Shown: one piece after another, positions 1-13,026 of the stretch | Numbering within the stretch: position 1 is the stretch's first letter | How the letters are laid out: each line of letters starts with the position of its first letter | From: Xanthomonas pisi DSM 18956 | GTDB lineage: Bacteria > Pseudomonadota > Gammaproteobacteria > Xanthomonadales > Xanthomonadaceae | Assembly: GCF_001010415.1 (NCBI RefSeq) | Contig: NZ_JPLE01000006.1 | Location: 62,001-126,000, forward strand | Length of the DNA stretch: 64,000 nt | Direction of reading: 5' to 3' | Translations under genes and position numbers: made by a program | The notes under the pieces: model-generated | Told to the model about the DNA's origin: nothing | Databases searched by the model: none | Seen by the model: the letters and a program-made list of their open reading frames with translations, nothing else

Positions 1-98
1 CCACCATCGGGCGCGTTGCGCGCACGCTGGAACACGGCGCCGGCGGCTATGCCGCGGCCCTGCGCGAGCAAGCCGCGCGCCCCGTCGATTCCCACTGA
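1..98 (+). CDS. 3' end of TrpR/YerC-like regulator (partial)
   Basis: Only the last 31 codons are present, read from base 3 to the TGA at 96-98. The peptide contains TIGRVARTLEHGAGGYAAAL, which resembles the C-terminal helix-turn-helix end of the YerC/YecD TrpR-like family, where a segment like STATITRVNRCL followed by GGY is usual. These proteins are small DNA-binding repressor-like factors. The gene lies 9 bp upstream of hisG on the same strand, so it may be the first gene of the his transcript and could regulate it, but that is inference. The family call rests on a short fragment. Confidence 0.6.
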   Translation, partial: TIGRVARTLEHGAGGYAAALREQAARPVDSH

Positions 99-2310
<2,212 letters not shown>

Positions 2311-2314
<4 letters not shown>

Positions 2315-3399
2315 GGACGTCATCGATTCTTGAACTGGTACGCGAGGACCTGCGTGCGTTTGCCGGCTATTCGTCGGCGCGCACCAGTGCGCTGCAGGGC
2401 GATGTCTGGCTCAACGCCAACGAATCGGCCTGGGGCAATCCGGCCGATCCCCATGGCAGCACGCGGCGCTACCCCGATCCGCAACCCAGGGGCCTGCGCG
2501 TGGCGCTGGCGCAGTTGTACGGTTGCGCGCCGGAGCAGCTGCTGATCGGCCGCGGCAGCGACGAGGCGATCGATCTGCTGGTGCGCGGCTTGTGCGTACC
2601 CGAGCGCGATGCGGTGCTGGTGACGCCGCCGGTGTTCGGCATGTACGCGGTGTGTGCGCGCCTGCAGAATGCCCCGCTGGTCGAGGTGCCGTTGGTCGAT
2701 GGCAGCGATGGGTTCCGGGCAGACATCGGCGCCATCGTCGAGGCGGCACTGACCTCGAAGGCGAAGCTGGTGTTCCTGTGTTCGCCGTCCAACCCGGCGG
2801 GGTCGGCCATTTCGTTGCAGGACATCGAAATCGCATTGCAGGCGCTGCAGGGCAAGGCGCTGGTAATTGTCGATGAAGCCTACGGCGAATTTTCGGACGT
2901 GCCGTCTGCGGTTGCGCTGCTGGGCCGCTACGACAATCTTGCCGTACTGCGGACCTTGTCCAAGGCGCACGCGCTCGCTGCCGCACGCATCGGCAGCCTG
3001 ATCGCCAATGCGGAGCTGATCGCGTTGTTGCGGCGCTGCCAGGCTCCGTATCCGGTGCCGACGCCGTGCGCGGCAATGGCCGAGCAGGCGTTGTCTGCAC
3101 CGGCGCTGGAAGTCACGCGCCGGCGCATTGCCGAGGTACGCAGCGAGCGCGAGCGCATGCGCACTGCATTGATGCAGCTGCCCGGTATCCGTCAGGTCTA
3201 CGCATCGCAAGGCAACTTCCTGCTGGTGCGTTTCGACGACGCCGAGGTGGCCTTCCAGGCGCTGCTGGAAGCCGGCGTGGTGGTGCGCGATCAACGCGCG
3301 GTGCCGCGCCTGTCCGATGCATTGCGCATCACGCTGGGGACGGTCGAACAGAACCAACGCGTGCTTGGCGCGCTGCAGCGCAAGCAGGAGGCGGCATGA
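2311..3399 (+). CDS. hisC: Histidinol-phosphate aminotransferase HisC
   Basis: PLP-dependent fold-type I aminotransferase that converts imidazole acetol phosphate and glutamate to histidinol phosphate. The protein has 362 residues. The PLP lysine is in [15 protein letters not shown], and the cofactor-binding [10 protein letters not shown] and the substrate-side [10 protein letters not shown] are present. It starts at ATG 2311 inside the hisD stop (ATGA) and ends inside hisB (ATGA). HisC paralogues can act on other substrates, but the position between hisD and hisB settles the role. Confidence 0.96.
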
Positions 3400-4523
3400 C
3401 CCCGATCCTTTTTGTCGACCGCGATGGCACGCTGATCGCAGAGCCGGCCGATTACCAGATCGACGCCTACGAGAAGCTGCGCTTTGTCGATAACGTGATC
3501 CCCGCGATGCTCAAGCTGCGCGATGCCGGCTATCAGTTCGTCATCGTCACCAATCAGGACGGGCTGGGGAGCGAGAGCTATCCGCGCGCCACGTTCGATG
3601 GCCCCAACAACCTGATGCTGCAGATTTTCGCCAGTCAGGGCATTGAGTTCCGCGAAGTGCTGATCGACTGCAGCTGGCCGGCCGACAATGCGCCTACGCG
3701 CAAGCCCGGCGTCGGCTTGATGGTGCCTTACCTGCAAGACCGCAACATCGACTGGGCACGCTCGGCGATGGTGGGCGACCGCGTGACCGACATCCAGTTT
3801 GCGCACAACCTCAACATCCGCGGCTTCCAGCTGCGTACCGACGAATTCGGCGGCGAATGGGACTGGCCGGGCATCGCCCACGCGCTGGCCGATGCGCCAC
3901 GCTGTGCAACGGTCCAGCGCAATACCAAGGAAACCAGGATCCGCGTCGAGCTGGACCTGGATCGCGTGGCCGAGCCGCACACCGCCACCGGCCTGCCGTT
4001 CTTCGATCACATGCTGGAGCAAATCGGCAAGCACGGCGGTTTTGCGCTGGATATCCGCGCCGATGGCGACCTGCATATCGATGAGCACCACACCATCGAG
4101 GACACCGGCCTGGCGCTGGGCCAGGCACTGCGCGAAGCCCTGGGCAACAAGCGCGGGATTGGCCGTTACGGGTTCGATCCGCCCGAAAGCCCGTGGCTTG
4201 CGGCGGGCGAGGGCGCGCAACACGGGTTCACCTTGCCGATGGACGAGACCATCGCCAGCGCTGCGCTCGATTTCAGCGGGCGGCCGTACTTCGTGTTCGA
4301 TGGCCAATTCAAGCGCGAACGCGTGGGCGATATGCCCACCGAGCTGGTGCCGCATTTCTTCCGTTCCATCTGCGATGCGTCGGGATTGAACCTGCACCTG
4401 AGCGTGCGTGGCGAGAACGATCACCACAAGGTCGAGGCGTGTTTCAAGGCGCTTGCACGCGCCCTGCGCCAGGCGATCCGTCGCGAAGGCACGGCGCTGC
4501 CGTCGACCAAGGGCGCGCTATGA
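3396..4523 (+). CDS. hisB: Bifunctional histidinol-phosphatase / imidazoleglycerol-phosphate dehydratase HisB
   Basis: Fusion enzyme of 375 residues. The N-terminal half is a HAD phosphatase with the DxDxT motif in [10 protein letters not shown] (residues about 4-13), which removes phosphate from histidinol phosphate. The C-terminal half (from about residue 175) is imidazoleglycerol-phosphate dehydratase with the metal-binding histidine motifs [10 protein letters not shown] and the later [13 protein letters not shown]. This fused arrangement is known from enterobacteria, xanthomonads and relatives. The start ATG at 3396 and the stop at 4523 both overlap the neighbouring genes by ATGA. Confidence 0.97.
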   Translation: MTPILFVDRDGTLIAEPADYQIDAYEKLRFVDNVIPAMLKLRDAGYQFVIVTNQDGLGSESYPRATFDGPNNLMLQIFASQGIEFREVLIDCSWPADNAPTRKPGVGLMVPYLQDRNIDWARSAMVGDRVTDIQFAHNLNIRGFQLRTDEFGGEWDWPGIAHALADAPRCATVQRNTKETRIRVELDLDRVAEPHTATGLPFFDHMLEQIGKHGGFALDIRADGDLHIDEHHTIEDTGLALGQALREALGNKRGIGRYGFDPPESPWLAAGEGAQHGFTLPMDETIASAALDFSGRPYFVFDGQFKRERVGDMPTELVPHFFRSICDASGLNLHLSVRGENDHHKVEACFKALARALRQAIRREGTALPSTKGAL

Positions 4524-5122
4524 CCGATCTTGCGCTGATCGATGCTGGCGGAGCCAATCTGGGCTCGGTGCGCTATGCACTGGAGCGGCTCGGCGTGGAA
4601 GCACGGCTGGTGCGCGATGCGGCCGGTCTGCAGGGCGCCGATCGGGTGATCCTGCCCGGCGTCGGCGCTGCACCGGAAGCGATGAAACGGCTGCGTGCAC
4701 AGGGATTGATCGAGCCGCTGCGCCACTTGCAGGTGCCGTTGATCGGCATCTGCCTGGGCATGCAGTTGCTGTTCGAGCGTTCCGAAGAAGGCGATGTGGA
4801 ATGTCTGGGTGTGTTGCCGGGCGTGGTGCGCCACATGACGCCGGCGCTCGGCATCCGCGTGCCGCATATGGGTTGGAACCAATTGGTGCCGATGCGCGAA
4901 TCGGCACTGCTGGCGGGCCTGCCAGAACGCGCCAGCGCCTATTTCGTGCATGGTTACGCCGCGCCGGTCACGCCGGACACCGTGGCCGCCTGCGACCACG
5001 GCGGCTTGTTCACTGCCGTGGTCCAGCAGGGCCTGCGCTGCGGCGCGCAGTTTCACCCGGAGCGCTCGGCCGACACCGGTGCCCGCATCCTGCGCAATTT
5101 TCTTGAGATGAGCTTCCCATGA
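4520..5122 (+). CDS. hisH: Imidazole glycerol phosphate synthase glutaminase subunit HisH
   Basis: Class I glutamine amidotransferase subunit that hydrolyses glutamine and channels ammonia to HisF. The protein has 200 residues. The nucleophile cysteine is in [11 protein letters not shown] and the catalytic His-Glu pair is in [10 protein letters not shown] near the C-terminus. It is coupled to hisB (ATGA at 4520) and hisA (ATGA at 5119). Its partner hisF is two genes downstream in the same operon. Confidence 0.97.
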   Translation: MTDLALIDAGGANLGSVRYALERLGVEARLVRDAAGLQGADRVILPGVGAAPEAMKRLRAQGLIEPLRHLQVPLIGICLGMQLLFERSEEGDVECLGVLPGVVRHMTPALGIRVPHMGWNQLVPMRESALLAGLPERASAYFVHGYAAPVTPDTVAACDHGGLFTAVVQQGLRCGAQFHPERSADTGARILRNFLEMSFP

Positions 5123-5853
5123 GTTTTACCGTCTACCCGGCGCTGGATATCCGCAACGGGCGCGTGGTGCGCTTGTTGCAGGGCGATTACGCGCGCGAAA
5201 CCCAGTATGGCGACGATGTCGTGCCGCGTGCGCAGGCGTTTGCCGATGCCGGCGCACAGTGGATGCATCTGGTGGATCTGGATGCGGCCAAGGCTGGCGG
5301 CTATACCTTGGCCGGCACGCTGGGCGAGATCGCGCGTGCCACCGGTGTGCAGGTGCAGACCGGTGGCGGCGTGCGTTCGCGCGACGACGTGGCGCGCATC
5401 CTCGACGCAGGCGCCGCGCGCGTGGTGATCGGCTCGCTGGCGGTGCGTGAGAGCGACACCGTCATTGCATGGCTGCAGGAATTTGGTGCGGACCGCCTGA
5501 CCATTGCGCTGGACACGCGCCAGGATGCGGCGGGCGTGTGGCAGTTGCCGGTGCATGGCTGGACCGAAGCGGCCGAGGCCACCCTGGATCAGTTGGCGGT
5601 GCGCTATGCGCAGGCTGGCCTGCAGCACCTGCTGTGCACCGACATCGCACGCGATGGCATGTTGTCCGGGCCGAACATGGAGCTGTACGCGCATCTGCGT
5701 GCACTGACGCCGCAGCTGCAGGTGCAGGTCTCCGGCGGTGCGCGCAATCTGGCAGACGTCGCCGCGGCGAAGGCATCGGGCTGCGCCGGCATCGTGCTGG
5801 GCAAGGCCTTGCTCGAAGGTCACCTGAATCTCAAGGACGCACTGGCATGTTGA
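5119..5853 (+). CDS. hisA: ProFAR isomerase HisA
   Basis: TIM-barrel isomerase that opens the ribose of ProFAR to give PRFAR, the HisF substrate. The protein has 244 residues. The N-terminal catalytic aspartate is in [14 protein letters not shown], the second conserved Asp is in LCTDIARDG, and the barrel phosphate-binding glycine segments VQTGGGVRS and VSGGARNL are present. It overlaps hisH by 4 nt and hisF by 7 nt. Confidence 0.97.
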   Translation: MSFTVYPALDIRNGRVVRLLQGDYARETQYGDDVVPRAQAFADAGAQWMHLVDLDAAKAGGYTLAGTLGEIARATGVQVQTGGGVRSRDDVARILDAGAARVVIGSLAVRESDTVIAWLQEFGADRLTIALDTRQDAAGVWQLPVHGWTEAAEATLDQLAVRYAQAGLQHLLCTDIARDGMLSGPNMELYAHLRALTPQLQVQVSGGARNLADVAAAKASGCAGIVLGKALLEGHLNLKDALAC

Positions 5854-6623
5854 GCCGTCGCATCATTCCGTGCCTGGACGTGCGCGATGGGCGCGTGGTC
5901 AAGGGCGTCAAGTTCCGCGACCACATCGACATGGGCGACATCGTCGAACTCGCATTGCGTTACCGCGCGCAGGGCGCCGATGAGCTGGTGTTCTACGACA
6001 TCGGCGCCAGCCCGGAAGGGCGCTCGGTCGATTACACCTGGGTCGAGCGCGTTGCGCGGCTGATCGATATCCCGTTCTGCGTTGCCGGCGGCATCGGCGA
6101 TGTCGAGACGGCACGTGCGGTGCTGCATGCCGGCGCCGACAAGATTTCGATCAACTCGCCTGCACTGGGCCGCCCGCAGCTGATCTCCGAACTGGCCGAT
6201 GCGTTCGGGGTGCAATGCGTGGTGGTCGGCATCGATTCCATTTGCGAACAAGACGGCCAATGGCGGGTGCGTCGCTATACCGGCGACCCGAGCAAGACCC
6301 AGGCCTTGCCGATGCGCACGCTGGATTGGGTGGCCGAAGCGCAGCGCCTGGGTGCCGGCGAGATCGTGCTCAACTGCATGGACAACGATGGGGTGCGGCG
6401 CGGCTACGACATCGCGCAACTGCGGCAAGTACGTGCGCTATGCAGCGTGCCGTTGATTGCCTCCGGCGGTGCGGGCGAAATGCAGCATTTTGCCGATGTG
6501 TTCGACCAGGCCGATGTGGATGGCGCCCTGGCCGCCAGCGTGTTCCATAGCGGCGCGATTCCGATCCCGGAACTCAAGCAATTCCTGCGTGCGCAACAGA
6601 TCGAGGTACGTGATGGGCAGTGA
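5847..6623 (+). CDS. hisF: Imidazole glycerol phosphate synthase cyclase subunit HisF
   Basis: TIM-barrel cyclase that forms imidazole glycerol phosphate and AICAR from PRFAR and ammonia delivered by HisH. The protein has 258 residues. The catalytic aspartates are in [15 protein letters not shown] (residue 11) and CVVVGIDSI, and the segment [12 protein letters not shown] is typical. The start ATG at 5847 lies 7 nt inside hisA. The gene ends 11 nt inside hisIE. AICAR links this step to purine synthesis. Confidence 0.97.
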   Translation: MLSRRIIPCLDVRDGRVVKGVKFRDHIDMGDIVELALRYRAQGADELVFYDIGASPEGRSVDYTWVERVARLIDIPFCVAGGIGDVETARAVLHAGADKISINSPALGRPQLISELADAFGVQCVVVGIDSICEQDGQWRVRRYTGDPSKTQALPMRTLDWVAEAQRLGAGEIVLNCMDNDGVRRGYDIAQLRQVRALCSVPLIASGGAGEMQHFADVFDQADVDGALAASVFHSGAIPIPELKQFLRAQQIEVRDGQ

Positions 6624-7233
6624 CACCGTGGCAACCGACGACGCGCTGCAGGCGCTGGACTGGAGCAAGGGCGACGGCTTGCTGCCGGTCATCGTGCAGG
6701 ACGCCGACAACCTGCGCGTGCTGATGCTGGGCTACATGAACGCCGATGCCTTGGCAGCGACGCAGCAGCGCGGCGACGTCACCTTCTTCAGCCGCAGCAA
6801 GCAGCGCCTGTGGACCAAGGGCGAGAGCTCGGGCAACGTGCTGCGCGTGGTCTCCATCGAGGCCGACTGCGACGCCGATACGCTGCTGGTGTTGGCGCGT
6901 CCGCATGGGCCAACCTGCCATCTGGGCCGCACCAGTTGTTTTCCGAGTGCGCCTGGTCAGTTCCTCGGCAGCCTGGATGCACTGATCGCCACGCGCGAGC
7001 GCGAGCGCCCGCATGGCAGCTACACCACCAAGCTGTTCGAGCAAGGTATCCGCCGCATTGCGCAGAAGGTGGGCGAAGAGGGCGTGGAAACCGCGCTGGC
7101 CGGTGTGGTGCAGGGCGATGCGGAACTGCTCGGCGAATCGGCCGATCTGCTGTATCACCTGATCGTCCTGCTGCGCGCACGCGGCCTGGGCCTGACCGAT
7201 GCGGTGGCCTTGCTGGAGTCGCGGCACAAGTAA
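6613..7233 (+). CDS. hisI: Bifunctional PR-AMP cyclohydrolase / PR-ATP pyrophosphatase HisIE
   Basis: Fusion of steps 2 and 3 of histidine synthesis, 206 residues. The N-terminal HisI part (about 1-115) shows [25 protein letters not shown] and the metal-binding Cys/Asp residues in EADCDADT and GPTCHLG. The C-terminal HisE part (about 120-206) is the all-alpha pyrophosphohydrolase with [15 protein letters not shown] 6613 was chosen because it starts the conserved domain just before the hisF stop. It is the last gene of the his operon. The stretch after it holds two REP-like repeats. Confidence 0.96.
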   Translation: MGSDTVATDDALQALDWSKGDGLLPVIVQDADNLRVLMLGYMNADALAATQQRGDVTFFSRSKQRLWTKGESSGNVLRVVSIEADCDADTLLVLARPHGPTCHLGRTSCFPSAPGQFLGSLDALIATRERERPHGSYTTKLFEQGIRRIAQKVGEEGVETALAGVVQGDAELLGESADLLYHLIVLLRARGLGLTDAVALLESRHK

Positions 7234-7240
7234 ACGGATC

Positions 7241-7308
7241 GGTAGAAGCGCATCTGGGCACGACGCGTTACCGATAAGGCCCCGTCGCGCCCGGGCGCGC
7301 TCCTACGG
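7241..7308. repeat. REP-like inverted repeat, copy 1
   Basis: About 68 bp with an imperfect terminal inverted repeat: GTAGAAGCGC on the left and GCGCTCCTAC on the right. The central part reads GCGTTACCGATAAGGCCCCG. It is nearly identical to copy 2 at 7384-7448. Such GTAGGAGCGC...GCGCTCCTAC elements resemble repetitive extragenic palindromes of Xanthomonas and related genera. Placed just after hisIE, it could act as an mRNA 3'-end stabiliser. Confidence 0.8.
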
Positions 7309-7383
7309 TGTGACGTGGTGTGCAGCACGCCCGCCCGCTTCGTTCGCGTGGCCATGGCAGATATAGGTTTCGCCGGCCTTTGC

Positions 7384-7448
7384 GTAGGAGCGCACCTGGG
7401 CGCGATGCGTTACCGATAAGGCCCCGTCGCGTCCGGGTGCGCTCCTAC
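7384..7448. repeat. REP-like inverted repeat, copy 2
   Basis: Sixty-five bp with near-perfect terminal inverted repeats GTAGGAGCGCAC / GTGCGCTCCTAC and the same core as copy 1, GCGTTACCGATAAGGCCCCG. The two copies are in direct orientation about 143 bp apart. Nothing resembling a coding gene is present between hisIE and the next gene at 7531. Confidence 0.85.
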
Positions 7449-7530
7449 GGTGCGGTGCGGTTTGCACGCCTGCGCCGTCCAGGTTGCCCCGGCAGGTACA
7501 ATTTCCGCTGGTCTTGGCGCGGGAACACGC

Positions 7531-9117
7531 ATGCAGCTTCGCTTCGCTCTTCTAGCCCTGGTGGGATTCGCCGGCAGCGCGTGCGCGCGCGATGCGGTGG
7601 TCGATGGCATCGTGTACGAAGAGCGCGACGGGCGTGCCGGCCGCGGTGCCGATGAGCCTGGCCTTGCCGATGTGGCGGTGTCCAACGGCGAGCAGATCGT
7701 GCGTACCGATGCGCAGGGCCGCTACCGCTTGCCGGTGCGCGACGGGCAGACGGTGTTCGTGATCAAGCCGGGCGATCGCCGGTTCGTGCCAACCGCTGAC
7801 GGATTGCCGGGGTTCTGGCGACACTACGCACCGCGCGGCTCTGCCAAGCACAACTACAGCGGCATCGCCGCCACCGGCCGCAAGACGCACGACTGGGATT
7901 TCGCGCTGACGCCGCGCGCGGAAGCGGCGGGCGCCGGGTTCGACATGCTGGTCTTTGCCGACAGCCAGACCGCCAGCCTGACCGATGTGGGCTACTACCA
8001 GCGCGATATCGTGGCGCCGCTGGTCGGCAAGACCGCCGCCCGGCTCGGCACCACGCTGGGCGACATCGTCAGCGACGATCTGAGCCTGTATCCGGCCTTG
8101 AACAAGGTCACCACGCAACTCGGCGTGCCGTGGTTCCATGTGCCCGGCAATCACGATCTCAATGTCGATGCCGGCGACGACCAGCAGTCGCTCGACAGCT
8201 GGCGTGCGGTGTACGGGCCGGACACCTATGCGGTGGAAGAGGCCAACGCCAGTTTCGTGTTTCTGGACGATGTGATCTACCTGCCAGGCGGCAAGCCGGC
8301 GTATGTGGGCGGTCTGCGCGAGGACCAGTTCGTGTTTCTGCAGAGCTATCTGGCGCAGCTGCCGCGCGAGCGCCTGCTGGTGCTGGGCATGCATATTCCG
8401 TTGTTCGATGCGGCCCCGGGGCAGGAGACCTTCCGGCATGCCGACCGCAGCCGATTGTTCGCGCTGCTGAAGGAGTTCCCGCATGTGCTGGTACTCAGCG
8501 CACACAGCCATACGCAGCGGCAGGTGGATCATGGCGCGGACGAAGGCTGGCAGGGCGCGCGCCCGCTGCACGAATACAACGTCGGCGCGGCCTGCGGTGC
8601 GTTCTGGTCCGGGGTCAAGGATGCCGACGGCATTCCCGATGCGACGATGAGCGACGGCACCCCCAACGGTTATGCGGTGCTGAAGGTTGCACCCAGCGGT
8701 GACTACACGCTGGCCTATCGCGTCGCACGCGCGACCGACGATGTGCAGTTGTCGCTGTCTGCGCCCAAGGTGCTGCGGCAGGGCGCGTATCCGGCCTGGG
8801 GGGTGTACGCAAACGTGTTCATGGGGCAGGACACCACCGTGGTGGAGTCGCGTATCGACGGTGGACCGTGGCAGGCGATGAAGCGCGTCGAGCGTGCGGA
8901 CCCGGGCCTGCTTGCGGAGAACGCGCGCGACGATGCAGCGCCCGAACTGCGTGGTTACGATCGCTCGCCCGAGGCCACCGTGTCGACGCACTTATGGCGT
9001 AGCGCCTTGCCCACCACGCTCGACGTTGGCGAACATGCGATTGAGGTGCGCGCGACGTTGCCGACAGGGCAATACAGCGCACGCACGGTGTATCGCCTGC
9101 AGCGCGCCGATCCCTGA
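7531..9117 (+). CDS. Secreted calcineurin-like metallophosphoesterase
   Basis: Protein of 528 residues with an N-terminal signal peptide (MQLRFALLALVGFAGSACA, cleavage near residue 20). An Ig/Cna-like N-terminal domain (residues about 25-110) is followed by a calcineurin-like phosphoesterase core: VFADSQTASL, PGNHDLN, GMHIPLFD and SAHSHTQ supply the metal-binding Asp, Asn and His residues. A C-terminal beta-rich domain follows. This architecture (MetallophosN, Metallophos, Metallophos_C) is known in bacterial periplasmic or secreted phosphoesterases with unknown substrates. It appears monocistronic and faces a convergent gene. Confidence 0.88.
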   Translation: MQLRFALLALVGFAGSACARDAVVDGIVYEERDGRAGRGADEPGLADVAVSNGEQIVRTDAQGRYRLPVRDGQTVFVIKPGDRRFVPTADGLPGFWRHYAPRGSAKHNYSGIAATGRKTHDWDFALTPRAEAAGAGFDMLVFADSQTASLTDVGYYQRDIVAPLVGKTAARLGTTLGDIVSDDLSLYPALNKVTTQLGVPWFHVPGNHDLNVDAGDDQQSLDSWRAVYGPDTYAVEEANASFVFLDDVIYLPGGKPAYVGGLREDQFVFLQSYLAQLPRERLLVLGMHIPLFDAAPGQETFRHADRSRLFALLKEFPHVLVLSAHSHTQRQVDHGADEGWQGARPLHEYNVGAACGAFWSGVKDADGIPDATMSDGTPNGYAVLKVAPSGDYTLAYRVARATDDVQLSLSAPKVLRQGAYPAWGVYANVFMGQDTTVVESRIDGGPWQAMKRVERADPGLLAENARDDAAPELRGYDRSPEATVSTHLWRSALPTTLDVGEHAIEVRATLPTGQYSARTVYRLQRADP

Positions 9118-9141
9118 GCGGATGCAGGCGCGCAGGTCGGC

Positions 9142-9254
9142 GCAGCAGTGTCTTGCGGCAAGGCCCCTCGCGCACCAGTGTGCTCCGACGGAAAGGCGGT
9201 GCGGCAGTGCGTTGCGGTAAAGCCCGTCGTGCACCGGTGCGCTGCCAGGGAAAG
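9142..9254. repeat. Two degenerate REP-related units (59-bp period)
   Basis: Two 54-nt units at 9142-9195 and 9201-9254 align with each other (both end in GGAAAG). They also resemble the core and right arm of the REP elements at 7241-7448: compare TGCGTTGCGGTAAAGCCCG with TGCGTTACCGATAAGGCCCCG. They appear to be decayed half-elements downstream of the phosphoesterase gene. Confidence 0.5.
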
Positions 9255-9276
9255 TTGTCGAGATCCATAAACGCAA

Positions 9277-9297
9277 ACGCCTCCACGAAGGAGGCGT
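9277..9297. terminator. Hairpin between convergent genes
   Basis: Perfect 8-bp stem ACGCCTCC / GGAGGCGT with a 5-nt loop between the convergent phosphoesterase (plus) and C13 peptidase (minus) genes. The T-tract is poor on both strands, so it is a likely but weak bidirectional terminator. Confidence 0.5.
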
Positions 9298-9432
9298 CTT
9301 GAGATCCGGGCTGGCAGGCGAAGGCGCGCTGGCGAAGATCGGTGCTGGCTGGCGGAGTGCTGGCTGGCTGCGCGAGTGTAGCGGCGCAGCATTGTTGCTG
9401 ACGAAATGAGAATTAGTCTCAGCGCATCGCCA

Positions 9433-10467
9433 TCACCGCGATGCCGCAGAGGTCGGGTCGCGCGGCGCCTTGGGTCGGGACGCAGGCGATGCCGGCGTCG
9501 CCGGTCCGGCCGTGTCGGCCGCCGGTCCGGCGTCGGCTTCGCTGCGCGCATCGGTGTCCATCCCGGTGTCGGGTGCGTTCTCCAGCGGCGGGTATGGGTA
9601 GGCAACTGCCGGGCCGATGTGCAGCCCGGCGCGCCAGCGTGCCAGTACTGGCGCAATGCGCCGGCCCAGCGATTGTTGCGGCAATGACGGCAGCTCGCCG
9701 TCCTGTTTCTCGCGCGCGGTGATCGCGGTCTTGGCCATGTCGAAGGCGGTCAGCGGATCGTCGCTGCGGTTCATGGCGTCGATCAGCCAGGCCTGGCCGA
9801 AGTAGGTGGCATTGGACGTATTGCCGCAGCCGAACGATGGCCGATCCGCGCGTGCTGCGGTCAGGATCAGCGTGTCCGGCGAGCGCAGCGCCGGAATGAA
9901 GCCGCCCGAATAGCAGGCCGACAGCACGATGATGCGGTTGTCGATGCCGGCGTCGTCCAGCGCCTTGCGCAAGTCCTGCGGGCTGATGAAATCCTCTTCG
10001 TTCTGATCCACCTGGACGTAGAGCGTGTGGTCCTCGGTGCCGTGGGTGGTGACGAACAGCAGCAGCGCATCTTGCTTGCGATCCATGCGTTTGCCGATCG
10101 CAGCGAGCGTGTCGTAGAGGTTGTCGTAAGTCGCCAGCGGTGCGTACGGCTGCTCGCCCAGGTTGTCCGGGTTGTTGACCAGCGTGACCACGCGGCCGCG
10201 CGCATCGAAGCGTTGTTCGAACAATTGCTTGAGGTAGAGCGTTTCGTTGCGAAACACGTCGTCGCTGGCATCGCCGGCAAAGCCGACGACATACAGGTCG
10301 GTGACGCCGGGGCGTTGCGGTTGCAGCGCGACCAGCGCCTTCTTCAGCGCGGCCTGGTCGGCCGGGTCCACCTGCGCCGCGTCGTCCGCGGTCTGCGCCG
10401 GCAACGTCGCGCCCGCATCGGGATGGCAGCCGGCAACCAGCAAGACCACGGCCAGCAGCACCAGCAT
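9433..10467 (-). CDS. C13-family (legumain/caspase-fold) cysteine peptidase lipoprotein
   Basis: Protein of 344 residues from ATG at 10467. It starts with a lipoprotein signal, LAVVLLVAGC, with the lipobox cysteine at residue 14, so it is probably anchored to a membrane. The central domain (about 55-250) has the C13 peptidase layout: catalytic His142 in FVTTHGTEDHTLY and Cys185 in VLSACYSGGF, each after a hydrophobic strand. The C-terminal tail from about residue 290 is rich in Ala, Pro, Asp and Arg and probably disordered. A TTG at 10479 would add IRR in front and give a better positively charged n-region. The substrate is unknown. Confidence 0.82.
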   Translation of the reverse strand: MLVLLAVVLLVAGCHPDAGATLPAQTADDAAQVDPADQAALKKALVALQPQRPGVTDLYVVGFAGDASDDVFRNETLYLKQLFEQRFDARGRVVTLVNNPDNLGEQPYAPLATYDNLYDTLAAIGKRMDRKQDALLLFVTTHGTEDHTLYVQVDQNEEDFISPQDLRKALDDAGIDNRIIVLSACYSGGFIPALRSPDTLILTAARADRPSFGCGNTSNATYFGQAWLIDAMNRSDDPLTAFDMAKTAITAREKQDGELPSLPQQSLGRRIAPVLARWRAGLHIGPAVAYPYPPLENAPDTGMDTDARSEADAGPAADTAGPATPASPASRPKAPRDPTSAASR

Positions 10468-10980
10468 CCGGCGTATCAACGCGTGCGACGCCAAGGGTGA
10501 TTGGAGCGATGGGGACAACGCCGATGCCTCGATGATGTTTGGAAGGAGGGTATGTGGAGCGATCGAACGAAGCGTGCCGTCAGGCACTGCGGTTGCCCGC
10601 AGGCAGATGCGGCGACTGCGCAAGCCGGATGGCGCGAGGCGCGGACCGGAAGGCAACATCACCTGCAACACGCTGCGTACTGTCTTCCAACCCGTTGGCG
10701 CATGCGTGAGCTTGCGAACGAGCAGCGCCACTGACTCATGCATGCGTTGGCAATCCGTGTACGCCAGGCGAGCTCGCTGCAGTGGCTTGGACGCCGCCTC
10801 GCTGCCTGCAGGCGATGTGCTCCTGCGACCGCGATCGGTGGTCGCAGACGAGCCCAACCACTCGTATCAGGCCTGGGGCGAAGGCCTGCTGCTGCCACGT
10901 CCGGCGCATGAGACGCATCGGTCCTGCAACCGCATCGGCTGCCGCACCGCGACAGCCGATGCCTCAGCGAACCTGCCGGC
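10468..10980. other. Gene-free stretch with one hairpin
   Basis: About 510 bp between the C13 peptidase start and the mtnC stop. I recognise no gene; short open frames here have no family signature. One hairpin is clear: CTGCGACC at 10823-10830 pairs with GGTCGCAG at 10840-10847 (9-nt loop). It may terminate the mtn transcript, but no T-tract follows on the minus strand. The promoter of the C13 peptidase gene should lie in the left part. Confidence 0.4.
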
Positions 10981-12937
<1,957 letters not shown>

Positions 12938-13026
12938 GCAGCTATTCTACTGCCCCACCGGATTACGGTCAGGTGCAGCGCAGCAGGGTCGGCCCTGCCA
13001 CGCGCGAACGCGGGATCCGCGCCGGG

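Noticed and set aside
10468-10980. Small genes in the gap between the C13 peptidase and mtnC
   Set aside because: Only short frames with no ribosome-binding site pattern or family signature.
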